Shown here: positions 22,431 through 33,711 of the stretch, piece by piece
Numbering within the stretch: position 1 is the first letter of the stretch
How the letters are laid out: every line of letters begins with the position of its first letter
Assembly: GCA_963920635.1 (NCBI GenBank)
Contig: OY987298.1
Span: 55,903,949-55,967,948 of the forward strand
Source: Pseudeuparius sepicola
Lineage: Eukaryota; Arthropoda; Insecta; Coleoptera; Anthribidae
Reading direction: 5' to 3'
Length of the DNA stretch: 64,000 bases
Notes under the pieces: generated by a model
The model's input: only the letters and a program-made list of their open reading frames with translations
Database searches by the model: none
Told to the model about the DNA's origin: nothing
Made by a program: the position numbers and the translations under genes

Positions 22431-24912
22431 GTATTGAAATTTTGCACAAAGTGCTTCGAACTATGGCCAATTAGTGGGCTCTATCAATTTTATTCTTAAA
22501 AATTGCCTAATTTTGTGATTTTTTGGTGTTTTCTTTTCGTAACAGTAGGCCATAGAATAGGACGATTTCAAAAAGTTATAAATTAAAATGAAGAGCTCTT
22601 CGAGTACTATTATAGGTTGAAAAAAGTTTTTTGAAAATCGGCGCTTCTTTCGAAAAATACTGAATTATTGGTCTCAACTCAAAGTGAAGCACAGATAATT
22701 TCACTAGAATTCTACATTTTTTAGTATAACATGTTTTACTGTAAGATGTGAAATTAGGGCAGGAAATAAGCAGGAAATTAAACTGATTAAATGCAGGGCG
22801 CACACTCAGACATTCTTCTTCAAAAAATGTATAAATTAATACTTCCCACTTCACCAAAACGAAAGAGCAGTTGATTCAAGCGAAGCGTTTCTCAAGCATA
22901 AAGAAGCAAATAATAACCTCAAACTGATATAGGTACGATTGACGGGGTGTACATAGATGGCAGCAGGGCCCACATTGACGCTGTGTGCCTAACCTATTTT
23001 TATTTTTTGTGGGTAACGTAAACTTACCATAGTGTTTGACACGTTAAGGATTGATTTATCAAATTTTAATATATAAAAATCAATTTGGCGCGTTTATTGA
23101 TGATTCTTAATATGAAGTAAGTACAATACATTTTTTTGTAAACAATATTTTAAAATTTATATTTTTTATCCAGTAACTGACATTGATTTTTGACTAGACC
23201 CTTAGCCTGAATCTGGTAAGCCCAATACCCGACACCCTATAAAAATTGTCACACCAATTTTTAAAAAGGAAAACACAAGTGATTATTGTATGTAGAAATG
23301 CTTATTTATTCGTACATTTTCATTCTGGAACATATAGTAACTTATTCTTGAGTAGAAAACTTTGGATTTTTAATTTTGTAAATTATTAATTGATCATTAG
23401 GTATGTCACAGTTGTTATTAAAAATAATGTTCGCTTTTATTTACCTACATTTCTTTTATTTCTCTATGATAATATTGATTCTCGTAAATGTATTCCCATT
23501 TTATTCAGCTCCAGCTGTTTTTTTTCTCATTTAGGTAATAGGTATTTTATATCTGTTTTCAATTTATTGTTCTTCTGTTCCCCTTCCTTTTTTCATCTCC
23601 CTATATTTCTCTTTTTTTTCTTCTACAAATACTGTTTCTTCTCTACCCCTGACAGACCGCATAAATTCTCTAGGGTCGTTTCTTACCTACACATCTTTGA
23701 ACTTATTTTGAATAATTTAATTTAATGTGACATTGTAAACTTGTAAAGACCGTAGTAGTAGTCCTGTTCAGCGCTTTTGACAAGAAGAAGACATTGCTCA
23801 GAATCGTTGAGTGACAAATCTATACATGTTCTGATGCTCTTGAAGACGAAGACAGAACTCCGAAGCGTTGACTGATCACCCAACGTCCGAAGTCTGCCAA
23901 TTGTATAGTCAATGGCTGACAGGGGTGTTAGGCATTGGAAATATTTAACCCATTGACGCGAAATTTGTACACCATTATAAGGTTTGTTGTTAGAGACTTT
24001 AGAGATCATTTTTGCATGACTTGTGATTTTACCATGGACTGACACCTATACGTCAGGCATTGGTTTAGCACAAACATAACATAAGCCAGTAGATGACACC
24101 CCAACCAAAATCTTCAAAAACTTAAAATAGTTCTAAATTATTATCTTACTTTGTTTGTTTAGAAGTACCTATATAAGAAACAAAAATTAATACCGTTGAA
24201 AAATCTACACTAAAAACACGTAATTACGCACTTTTTTTACAACGCTGCACTAAACAATTTTGCTAAAGAAACTGCAATGAATATAACCTTTTATAAATTG
24301 AAAAGTCAGTAAAAATAGAGAAATCAAGATAACTAACTTAGGAACATACATAACTCATAACTGTGATTTCTATCAACATAAACATTTCAATAGAATGGAT
24401 TTATATCTGCTTATTACCTTATTTTTTTAAATTAAAGAATAAAAAAAAAATAATTTTCACCGCGGTGGGGCCGGGGCCGGTGGGGCTCCTTGTGTGGAAG
24501 GGGCCCTGGGTTGCAGCCTATAAAGACCATGCCTAAATCCGCCCCTGGACGCACTGCTTAAGCGACACATTCGTGTGCTGCCCTGCGCGGCATCTCAATA
24601 TGCGGACGTTCTTCTAATTATTATAATACCTAATACCACACGAAACAAAAACGTGGGCTGCTTCGGCTTGCGTGGACCGTGCCCCGTGTATCTCAGTGTG
24701 CGCCTTGCCTAAAAGTGTCCATAATTTTGGTGTGGCTGGATCGAATTTGACAAACTCGGTCTCGTTTAAAAAAGGACGGTTTATTGATTGAAACGAAATT
24801 ATAGCCGTGTGAAAAAATGTGAAAGATTCAACTCGATATAGTTTTATTAGTTTCCTCACTAGTTATCGCCAAAACAATATGATATATCATCACACTTAAT
24901 GATACACCCAAT
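22431..24912. other. gene-free stretch with an isolated hAT-like end
   Basis: Open frames at 22576-22857, 23390-23725, 23722-24045 and 24614-24859 show no recognisable domain. At 24527-24540 the sequence CCTAAATCCGCCCCTG resembles the right terminus of a hAT element, preceded by a GC-rich GGGGCC run (about 24466-24500). No matching left terminus was found. Confidence 0.4.
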
Positions 24913-25258
24913 CAGGGCCGGATTAACACTAAGGCCAACAAGGCCCGGGCCTGAGGCGGCAATTTACCATACTGTGTGTAGTTTAGAAAATCCCTATGTG
25001 GTGAGCCACCCGGTATAGCCAATATTTTTTATTTTTGTAAACCAGTAAACCACTTAAATGAATAACATTATATTATGTTAAGCTTTCACAGTTTTGTATT
25101 AATTGATATCATAAATAATTTTGAAATCTATTGGTGGGCCGAGCGCCTAATCTTTTTTGTAAGATAATTCGAATTTATAAAAGCATTGGTTGCAGGACGC
25201 GCGCAGCATATAAGTCCGCGAAATCAATCAACCCTTGAATCTTGAATCACTGAAATCA

Positions 25259-25482
25259 TCAAAAAGTGCCCACTTTTGAGGAAACAAACTGCAAGCCATT
25301 TTTCCAATAATTGTGGATATTGCGCAGAAGGTTCTCGGCTCTCAAATGGATAAAATCATATTTACGTTCAACACTAGGACAAGAAAAATTAAATGCACTT
25401 GCGATATTATCCTTTGAGCACCAGTTGCTGCAGTCATTCGAATGTTCTTCCTTAATAAATTCATTTGCCAATCTGAAGGCCT
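25259..25482 (-). pseudogene. unidentified exon-like open frame inside the hAT element
   Basis: A 70-residue minus-strand frame starts MANEFIKEEHSNDCSNWC, includes FNFSCPSVERKYDFIHLRA and ends FVSSKVGTF. Just upstream, at about 25483-25498, the minus strand reads TTTTTTCCTTCAG, a strong 3' splice-site pattern, and the frame is open from it. I do not recognise the protein. It could be the last exon of a transposase, an exon captured by the hAT element, or chance. Confidence 0.3.
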
Positions 25483-25623
25483 GAAGGAAAAAATAATAGT
25501 ATTTTTTTAAACAAGCTTTTATTTAAATGCTCCAAAATGAAGAAAATAAACTTTGAAATAAATCAAACCAAAGCAAACCCATAATTTTTTTACATTATAC
25601 AATTTTGTATATTATGATTATTG

Positions 25624-26466
25624 TCGCGAGATTTTCGTGTGTAAATTTCGAGATAAATTTCTTTTATAGAAAAACACAATTTCTACTTAGAACTACTTAC
25701 GTCAAGATATTATAGGTGTAAAAGACAAAAAAAAATCGAGTTGAAACTTGCACCATATTTTTATATTTTAAAAATCAAGCAGGCCTTGACGGGCATTTTA
25801 TTCATTTTCAGTTAATAGTAAAGTAATCCTTAAAAGATATCGAAAAGTTTTATTAGAAAAAGTTGTTCAGAATGCAAATCTAAGTGCCCGTACCAAATGT
25901 TAAAACAATCGGCATATTTTAATTTTTTTCAAATTTCACCTTGATCTTTTGGAAAATCAAAGTATGCCGATTGGTTTAAAATTTGGCACAGGGCCTTAAA
26001 TTTGCATTCTGAACAACTTTTTTGATAAAATTTTTCGATAAATGTACTTGATTTGCGCTAAAACCGCAAAAATGTAAAAATTTGAAAAAATCAAAGTGTG
26101 CCGATTGTTTTAAAATTTGGTACGAAAACTCAGATTTGCTTTCGGACAACTTCTTCTAGTCAAACTTTTTGATATCTCTTAAGCTCTTAACGAAAAGGTA
26201 ATTTACCTGAACTGAAAAATGAATAAATTGCCCTTGTCGAGGCCTGCTTGATTTTTAAAATATAAAAATATTGTGCAAACTGCAAAATAGTTTCTAATCA
26301 AGCAAAGCTGATCCCCCAAAGGTCAAGTTTCATCTTGAAATTTTTTTGTCTTTCACACCTATCGTATAGTCCATCTGGGGCCATCCTGTATATGCTCACG
26401 AAATTTTCGTGTGTAAATTTATTTTATAGAAAAATACATTTTCTACTTAGAATTACTTTCTATTAC
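25624..26466. repeat. palindrome flanked by 75-bp direct repeats
   Basis: The palindrome spans about 25712-26362, with outer arms ATAGGTGTAAAAGAC and GTCTTTCACACCTAT and inner pairs such as AAGCAGGCCTTGACGGGC against CTTGTCGAGGCCTGCTTG. It is bracketed by direct copies of ATTTTCGTGTGTAAATTT with TTCTACTTAGAA (25632-25695 and 26403-26455). A direct repeat this long is unusual for a simple insertion and may reflect a local duplication. Confidence 0.6.
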
Positions 26467-27059
26467 TGTTTCGAAGTAATTCCATGGCACACTTGACTCG
26501 CCAGATGAGTTTAAAATTCCTATTTTGCTCAAATTTCACAGCCTGCAGAATGGAACTCCCTGTATATTTTTTGTTCAAATTTGGTATAAGGGGGTTTAGG
26601 TTGTTCTGATTAACGCTGTGGTGTTAAATGGTTTTCCTCATTTTTACTAGAAAAAAAATTGTAGTAGGCCTTGAAAATTGACATTAAGACCTGAAATTTT
26701 GCACCAACGTAGAGTTTTTTGTGGCCTATTTTTAGAAAAAAACGCGGCTAAAATCGGATGGAGAATACAAATTTTACGGTGGTGTTCGCACTTAAGATGA
26801 AACACCCTGCATAATAATAATAAGATAAAGTGTATTATTGTCATTATTATTACCAAGTTACGGGCGGCAATTATTGAAAGGCCTAGGGGCGGCAAATTTC
26901 TTAATCCGCCACTGCACCCAATATAAGAGTTGCAATAGATATCAGTAAATTTCTTTGGAAAAAGTAGATTGGGCGTGTTGTTTTTGTGCATCAAGGTAAT
27001 TTTTTATTTGTGTTATTGTTGATGGACGGTTAATTTCTTTATGTTTGTCGATCGAGCAG

Positions 27060-27335
27060 AGGCTGTTTGCCATGGTCCGGGTCTCGCGCTTTATTGTGCT
27101 TTCGTGCTCCAGCAAACAGCGTTAGTAGTCGGCTCCGCGGGCCGCAAAACAAATTTGCCTACAACGGGCGCCGCCGCGCCGCATCGAAATTCGATAGTGA
27201 CGTCTGGACAGTTGAGCTGACGCTCTTCGGACCGTGGTGGATACACATCTGACACCTGGCGCAGGCGGGCATTGAAAATTATTCACGGACGAATGGATTT
27301 TTAACGCCGATATAAGCACAGAGAACTGTTAGCTC
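27060..27335. other. GC-rich island, no gene assigned
   Basis: About 270 bp are markedly GC-richer than their surroundings, with overlapping open frames on both strands (27067-27252 and 27122-27319). These contain no recognisable domain. It could be a promoter or untranslated exon of a host gene, or part of an element. Nothing in the sequence decides. Confidence 0.3.
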
Positions 27336-27734
27336 CGCAGCCGGCAATTTACAGGAATAGGTATACATTCAGACTCCGCTTCACGTCGTGCCCTTATAAA
27401 TTTGTTGAGCGTGTTTTAAACGCTTAGATACCTACTCTTCTATCGTAATATTTACAGTGTGTCTGGTTCTTCTAAAAATCTTAGTAGGCTGCGGGAATTG
27501 AACGGGACAAGTTTTTTTTTGTAGATATGTCACTGAAAGGTCATCGTTAGGCATTGCCAAGAAAGCTTGGCCTTCCGCGATTCTTTAAGAGGTGCGTTAT
27601 AAAAAATATATTCTACAGTATGTCCACGGATAGAAGACGTCCCAAGAGGAGAAATGGACAAAAAATTTCATTTTACGGCAAAAAGTCATTCTTGATAAAA
27701 AAAAGTCTGCTTGTCCTTAAAATAAGATTGGCGT

Positions 27735-28338
27735 GGAAAAAGTTAACATTACTTATACTGGGAGACCAGAAAATTGAAGAAACGTTAATTAGCCTAAGAG
27801 TAAAATATCTCTATTTGTAAAGACACTGAAAAAAGTTATAAAGAAAATTTTTTCAGCGTGGTAAACTTCTTAGGTTTGCATAATTTCAAAGCGTTAGGCC
27901 TACTTTGATTTTTTTTCTATAGGTAGTACGACAAAATTGTATGAATAAAAGTTATTCAGAATAGTAAACTGTATATGATTAAAAAAATTTACAATCCTGG
28001 GCCTACTTTGAGTTTCTCCAATATTTTCCAAAATACAAAGTAGGCCAAGAATCGTTAAATTATGTCATCATGCGTAGTTTTGCATTCTGAGTAAGTTTTA
28101 TTAATACAGTTTTGTCGTAGTATTTACAGAAAACCACTTATTAAAAAAAATTAAATAAAATTAAAAAAAGTAGGCCTAACGCTTTGAAATTTTGCACACG
28201 AAAGCAGCTTACCACGCTGAATAAATTTTTTTTATAACTTTTTTCAGTGTCTCTACAAATAGAGGTAGTTCACTCTTATGCTAATTAACGTTTCTTCAAT
28301 TTTGTGGTCACCCAGTATAAGTAATGTTAACTTTTTCC
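27735..28338. repeat. 0.6-kb palindromic element
   Basis: GGAAAAAGTTAACATTACTT at the left is mirrored by AAGTAATGTTAACTTTTTCC at the right, and the arms stay similar to near the centre (about 28035): GCGTTAGGCCTACTTTGA against AAAGTAGGCCTAACGC. Repeated GTAGGCC words occur several times inside. It is non-coding and the open frame across 27554-27820 is not supported. It could fold into one long hairpin. Confidence 0.7.
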
Positions 28339-28741
28339 GGTCGTCCGCTCCAAACAAGCAGCAGTGTTTAGTGCCCATCAACTGGACAGTAATATGAATT
28401 TTTAGTTATATTTATTTGCTTTTTTGATTTGCTAAAATTTATTATGCATTTTCAACGAATGGCCCTGAAAGGTTCTGATATTTTGTTTCATTCTATTCAG
28501 TTATTAAATGGCACAAATATGACAAGCCCCAAATAGCCAACGCTGATCTAGAACTCTTACAATTTAGTCGAACCCTCAAACACCTAAATAGAGGTTAGTA
28601 GTGTATATTTTTCTTAATTATTATTCTTGACGTTCTCAAAAATTGCTCATATATGTGATATTACGTTTTTTTTGTATATTACAAAAAATGTTTCTGATTC
28701 ATCGCTTCAATTTTTTTCCATTCGTATGTCCGTTTTGCTAC
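28339..28741. other. gene-free stretch
   Basis: No feature recognised. Confidence 0.5.
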
Positions 28742-28744
28742 TAA

Positions 28745-29790
28745 AGCTATGGTTTGTTAGAACTGTCGGCGGCGCACAGTGACAGCGACAGCGTTCGCGT
28801 CGACGAAAACGCCGCGCCTGACGTCGAGCCGGGATGGTTTGTTAGAAATTATTCCGCGTTCAACAGTCAGTGCGTTCGCTCGTTGTTCCTTAAATATATA
28901 CCTATAAAATGATCGATAATAAGGTAAGAATAGCATCTGGTTTATTATTGATGAATTATGAGGAAGAAAAATAAATTATGAATACACTTTTCGACCATCC
29001 AACAAAAAAAAAACAAGTAAAATATTCGTAAGTCGAAGAACCGAAGGATATTATAAAGGATCTGTTAAAAGGACGCTATATTATTTGCTACAATTCATTT
29101 TTATCATAATTATGAAGTCCAAGAAACAGCCGTGGGGCGAGCGCTCCGCCGACGTTTCCGTTGTAATCAAACTCAAACAGATTACGACGCACACGGTGAC
29201 GGACGCTCAGGCTGACACTCGGGCGGTCTGCAGTCGGCCCGGCTGCACGGAATCTAACAAACCATCCTGGGCGTTTTCATTGTTTTGATTACAGCCGACG
29301 TCCGCAGCGTTCGGCGGCGTTCGACGGAATGTTCTAAGAAACCGTAGCTTTAATATAATAATAAGGTAAGAATGGCATCTGGTTTATTATTGATGAATTA
29401 TAAGGGAGAAAAATAAATTATGAATACACTTTTCGACCATCCAACAAAAAAAAAACAAGTAAATATTCGTAAGTCGAAGAACCGAAGGATCTTATAAAGT
29501 ATCTGTTGAAAGGACGCTATCTTATTTGCTACAATTCATTATTATCATAATTATGAATCCCAAGAAACAGCCGTGGAGCGAGCGCTCCGCCGACGTTTCT
29601 GTTGTAATCAAACTCAAACAGATCACGACGCACACGGTGACAGACGCTCAGGCTGACACTCGGGCGGTCTGCAGTCGGCCCGGCTGCACGGAATCTAACA
29701 AACCATCCTGGGCGTTTTCATTGTTTTAATTACAGCCGACGTCCGCAGCGTTTGGCGGCGTTCAACGGAATGTTCTAACAAACCGTAGCT
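28745..29790. mobile_element. PIF/Harbinger-like non-autonomous element
   Basis: The ends AGCTATGGTTTGTTAGAAC (28745) and the reverse complement of AGCTACGGTTTGTTAGAAC (to 29790) differ at one base. TAA stands on both sides (28742-28744 and 29791-29793). A 3-bp TAA/TTA duplication is typical of PIF/Harbinger. The interior is a tandem duplication of about 441 bp, described separately. The GGTTTGTTAGA word recurs internally in both orientations (about 28834 and 29258, and again in the second unit). There is no transposase. Confidence 0.7.
28917..29790. repeat. two tandem 441-bp units inside the Harbinger-like element
   Basis: Unit 1 starts AATAAGGTAAGAATAGC near 28917 and unit 2 starts AATAAGGTAAGAATGGC near 29359. 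Each contains the same 67-residue frame (29085-29288 and 29526-29729), starting from MLQFI with two changes between copies. Because the frame also covers terminal-like sequence it is probably not a gene. Unit 1 ends in an extra copy of the element terminus (about 29330-29350), so the duplication may have arisen through recombination between ends. Confidence 0.75.
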
Positions 29791-29793
29791 TAA

Positions 29794-32700
29794 GAACCAT
29801 CAGAATGTTTACCAGATTATTTTAATAACTTTTATTACGTGAGAGTGTATCAATGTACAATATAATTATTTCACTTTGTTATTTTTTTCAAACAATTATT
29901 CTTAAAAACCATCTAATATTTTTGCCCGAGTGCCTAAGAATGTAGCAATTTACTATTCAAAAGGAGTTGTTGTTTTACAAAGTAAATTAAAGTCATAAAA
30001 TCTCCTTTTCAGCTCTATATAGGGTCCTTTCACCTGACCAAGAAACGACACATACACGTGCAGCTGATATTTAGTCACCCCAGTCATTTCCGAACAGCCT
30101 GCAGGCAAAAACGTAGAGTCGGCTAGGACCTAAGCAAACATCAACCATTGTAACACAAATTATATTGTTCAGGTTTGAAAGCCACACATTATGTTACCTC
30201 AATCAAGAGCAATTGTACCTAAATATATGCATATTCTTTTTTAACATCGTCAATTTGCTTAACTCATCAGTATCTATATAATTAAAAAAAAGAGGAAAAG
30301 AAATTGTTATAACGATTATTATGTTTTTTTTTATTATGTGAACTACCAATCTTGTAGATAATTAAAAACAGATATAGCTATATCAAGTTACCTCGCAGAA
30401 CATCCTTAATAAATTTTGATTACATTTAGTTATACTGTGTCCCAAAGAAAGTACCTGTGAAATCTCGTGATAAATTGTGATAACCATTACTACTGTTTTG
30501 TTAATAATTTTTTTATTCCGTTTTAAAATTTAAAAACTGTATGTTTCCACAAATATGTTGTATGTAGTGCTTACATGCTTAATTAAATTTGGTCAATTTT
30601 CTCCTTAGTGTTTCCTTTATTAATATTTAACAAAAAAATAACAATATTAAATTTCGTGGTCTGCACTAGACTTTTTTTTCTGACTTTTAGATTACGTGGT
30701 GCTCATAATTTATTTTCTATTTTGGATCCACCCCTGTAGAAGTGGAGAAGGAACGTCATGTGTACCTACCTAATAATTCAAATAAAAAATGCATGGCGCC
30801 TAAAACCTTGTGAGAGTTTAGGAAAGAAGATATTTCCCCCACAACTAATATAAAGTATACAAACCAATTAATTTGGGCAAATTTCAGAATAACTTATATA
30901 TTTTTTGCTGATTTTGCTATTTTCCTGTATAATTACATGGAATCTAAGTTTAACGACTGTGTATACAAAGGAAATGCGGGCTCTGAGCGAAAACAGCCCC
31001 GGCCGCAGAATTAAACTCCCCTGGGCTCTGGGTGGACTCCCGCTGCCCGAAATTGGGTTCCTTTCTCTGTTCCTGTTTCGCTTCAGATGTCGTTTGCATA
31101 CTTTTGTGGCTATATAGGTATGGTTTTCGTTATTTCCTGCTCTGCCTGTGTGCTGAAACCAAAGTATTTTCACAACAAAAACGTTGCGAAAACTTTTTAT
31201 ATGCATGTTCATACATGCATAAATAGGTGTGTAGGTATTTTTCTCCGCCTTTACAGGGATATCTTAAACTTACTACATTGCTTTATACCGTACTTTCACC
31301 GTTTTGGTAGACATAGGGGAATGGGCCGCGCGTCCAGCTAGGTTTGTCAGTCGTTGGCGGGGGGAGTACACAGTAGTCCCGCACTGCTTATCAGTCGAGT
31401 TTTGCGAGCAAAAAACGCCCCGCCCCCCGCCAACGACTGACGAACCTAGCCGAATACAAGGCGGCTCCGCCCTATGTATACTAAAACGGTGAAATTGTTT
31501 CTTATAACAAAGACAGTAACATATCGTAAGTAGGGAGAAAGTGGACAATATAATATTTAGGGAAATGTTCCGAGGAAAGGGTCCATTTTCGTAATTTTGT
31601 CAATGATGTTATAGGGACGAACGTGGTGAGAACCAAAGACGAAATAGGTCTGTGGTTTATAGGGAAAATATCGGTTCTACCTTTCTTACAATTATTGCTG
31701 TTTCTTTGAAGCACCCTGGCGATCAGCGGCGATGTATATTCATATTTGAGTGTTAAGATTTAAAAATATAGGAAAGAGCAGAAATTTTCTACCCAATTTT
31801 ATACAGAGTTATTCAGTCATGATACAAAAAAGGGCGTACTAAAAAAAGAAATGCAAAAAAATATATTGTCGTCAATTTTAAAAAGTAACTCGACACTCTT
31901 AGTTGAAACAAAATGACAAGGTGAGGAGCGCTCTATTGCCACATTACATTGTTCTATAACAATATTCTTCTTGAAGGTTATAATATGAGGAAATAAGAAA
32001 CATTTATCTCTCATCTGCATGATCGGTGTTGTCAGTCTTGGTTCTACAAATGGTAAGCGTTGTTATAATACTTAAAACAGATTGAGAAAATGTTGTATTC
32101 ACATCACAACCACCAGCCAATGCTTCAGAACTTTTCGCGAATTTACGAATACCTACACTTTTCTCATAATTTTTAAATTACACGATAATAAGGCTAAAAT
32201 AGGCACCGGTAAGACTACAAAATCATAAAAGACGAAACCGAACTTTCCCAAATTTTTCAAATTGAATATACGTAATATTACCTATTGATTGCTTTTGGGC
32301 AAAATCCCTCTACGCGAAGGAGTGGGAATGGGGGATGAAAATATATTATTTAGTTTTTTGCAATACAACAGTTTTTAGCCAATGAAATTAGTACATTTAC
32401 TAGAGAGCATTTTTGACGTTATCAGGGGTGTGCAAAAGGGCGAGTTTGAAAATAGCGAGTGATTTGTCGTTTTCTATATTTACGAGTCCAACGAATTCAA
32501 TTAAACAAACAAAAACAAAATAAATAAAAATGGTTAGAAGGGGCGAATTCGCTATTAATGGATTTAAAAAGAGTGATGGTTAAGGAGGTATTTGGGGATT
32601 CCATTTGGCAGTGGTTTTTGTATAGAGATTGGTAAGTACACTCAAAACAAAAATATCCACCTTGCACCTTGCTACCTTACTTACCTACTTACTTACTTAA

Positions 32701-33711
32701 TATATACCTTCAAACAGTACATTTTGGTTTGGTTTAGAACGCAAGCGGCTTGCTAAAAATTTAAGCTCAAACAAGGGGTTGTTCTCTTTCAAAGAGAACA
32801 CTTCTGACAGTTTTAAACAAGTTTATTATTATTTAAATAAATTAAGCACCTATGTCAATGATTGATATTGATATTTCGTTGTATGGGCAAGGGAAGCGGT
32901 TTTTTTTAACATAGAAACGGAATTTCTCAAAGCGATCTGTCAAATATTCATATGTTAGGTACTCTTATTAAAGCAAAATGCGTTTCGTTACTGATCTGGG
33001 AGGTTTAAAGTTCTTATTTGTTCTTTTTAATTTGTATAGATACTATATAAAACAAATGAGCTATTTCGCTTTGTCACGGTCATTGCACCCAAAATTCATG
33101 TATCTACTTGTCAATGACTAAAAGCGTTTTAAGACTTTAAGAGCCAAGATTCGAAGTATTTTTCCACAGGGACAATTTCGATACTCAACCGCGCCGCCCC
33201 CTCCTGCCATTGTGAGAAGACGGTCGTCGCCCTGCCCCAGGCCTATTTGAGGAAATCTTGCAGGAAAATTAAAAATCGCTTTAAGAGCAAAGTTTAAGAC
33301 GCCGCCGCCGCCGGCTGAGGGGCTACAAAATAATTTGCGACAAAAGCGAAAAGAAACTTCGGGAGGGTAATTCATTACAATGGATTCGAGGGTTAAAACA
33401 GGACGATGATAACCCTATTTTGAACGCCGTAGGATATTTTTTCCGTAAATATTTTGATCGTCCGCTGAATACCTACTTCGTCACTTTGAATCTTTGTCCT
33501 GAAACACAGTGCACCAGACTCAAAAGTTGTTTCGAATACTATGGGCTAAATAATAGTTTTTTATTTTATGGACTACAATTTTTACCAGAGTAACGTTCTA
33601 TGGTATTAAAACATGATAAAATTTCACGTCCTCAACACATTTTTACAAAAATTAAATTAGCGCCCTCATGGGACTATAAATTTCGGCGACTATTTCTTCG
33701 GCTATAGAGTA
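29794..33711. other. long gene-free stretch
   Basis: No coding gene is supported over almost 4 kb. Notable are a GC-richer patch at 30960-31100, the GC-rich foldback at 31294-31494, an ACTT/ACCT microsatellite near 32665-32700 and a GCC-rich patch at 33185-33320. Open frames on these patches lack domains. Confidence 0.5.
31294..31494. repeat. 201-bp GC-rich foldback element
   Basis: TTTCACCGTTTTGGTA at the left and TACTAAAACGGTGAAA at the right are inverted. Inner arms AGGTTTGTCAGTCGTTGGCG and CGCCAACGACTGACGAACCT match at all but one base. The whole unit is far GC-richer than its flanks. It is a compact palindromic element with no coding capacity. Confidence 0.7.

Larger units (their letters stand above)
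24913..26914. mobile_element. hAT-like element with perfect 8-bp target-site duplication
   Basis: The element starts CAGGGCCGGATTAA (24913) and ends TTAATCCGCCACTG (26914), 12 of 14 terminal bases matching. CACCCAAT stands directly on both sides (24905-24912 and 26915-26922). An 8-bp duplication with CAGNGNCGG-type ends is diagnostic of the hAT superfamily. No hAT transposase was recognised, so this 2002-bp copy is non-autonomous. It carries a nested palindrome (25712-26362) and an unidentified exon-like frame (25259-25480). Confidence 0.8.

Noticed and set aside
24614..24859. An 81-residue minus-strand gene
   Set aside because: It has an ATG and plausible composition but no domain, splice context or repeat support.
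27067..27319. Small genes on the GC-rich island
   Set aside because: Overlapping frames on both strands without domains are expected in GC-rich DNA.
29085..29729. Duplicated 67-residue gene
   Set aside because: The frame spans repeat-terminus sequence and duplicates only because the whole 441-bp unit does.
33118..33375. An 85-residue glycine-rich protein
   Set aside because: The glycine runs come from GCC-type low-complexity repeats; no domain or start context.
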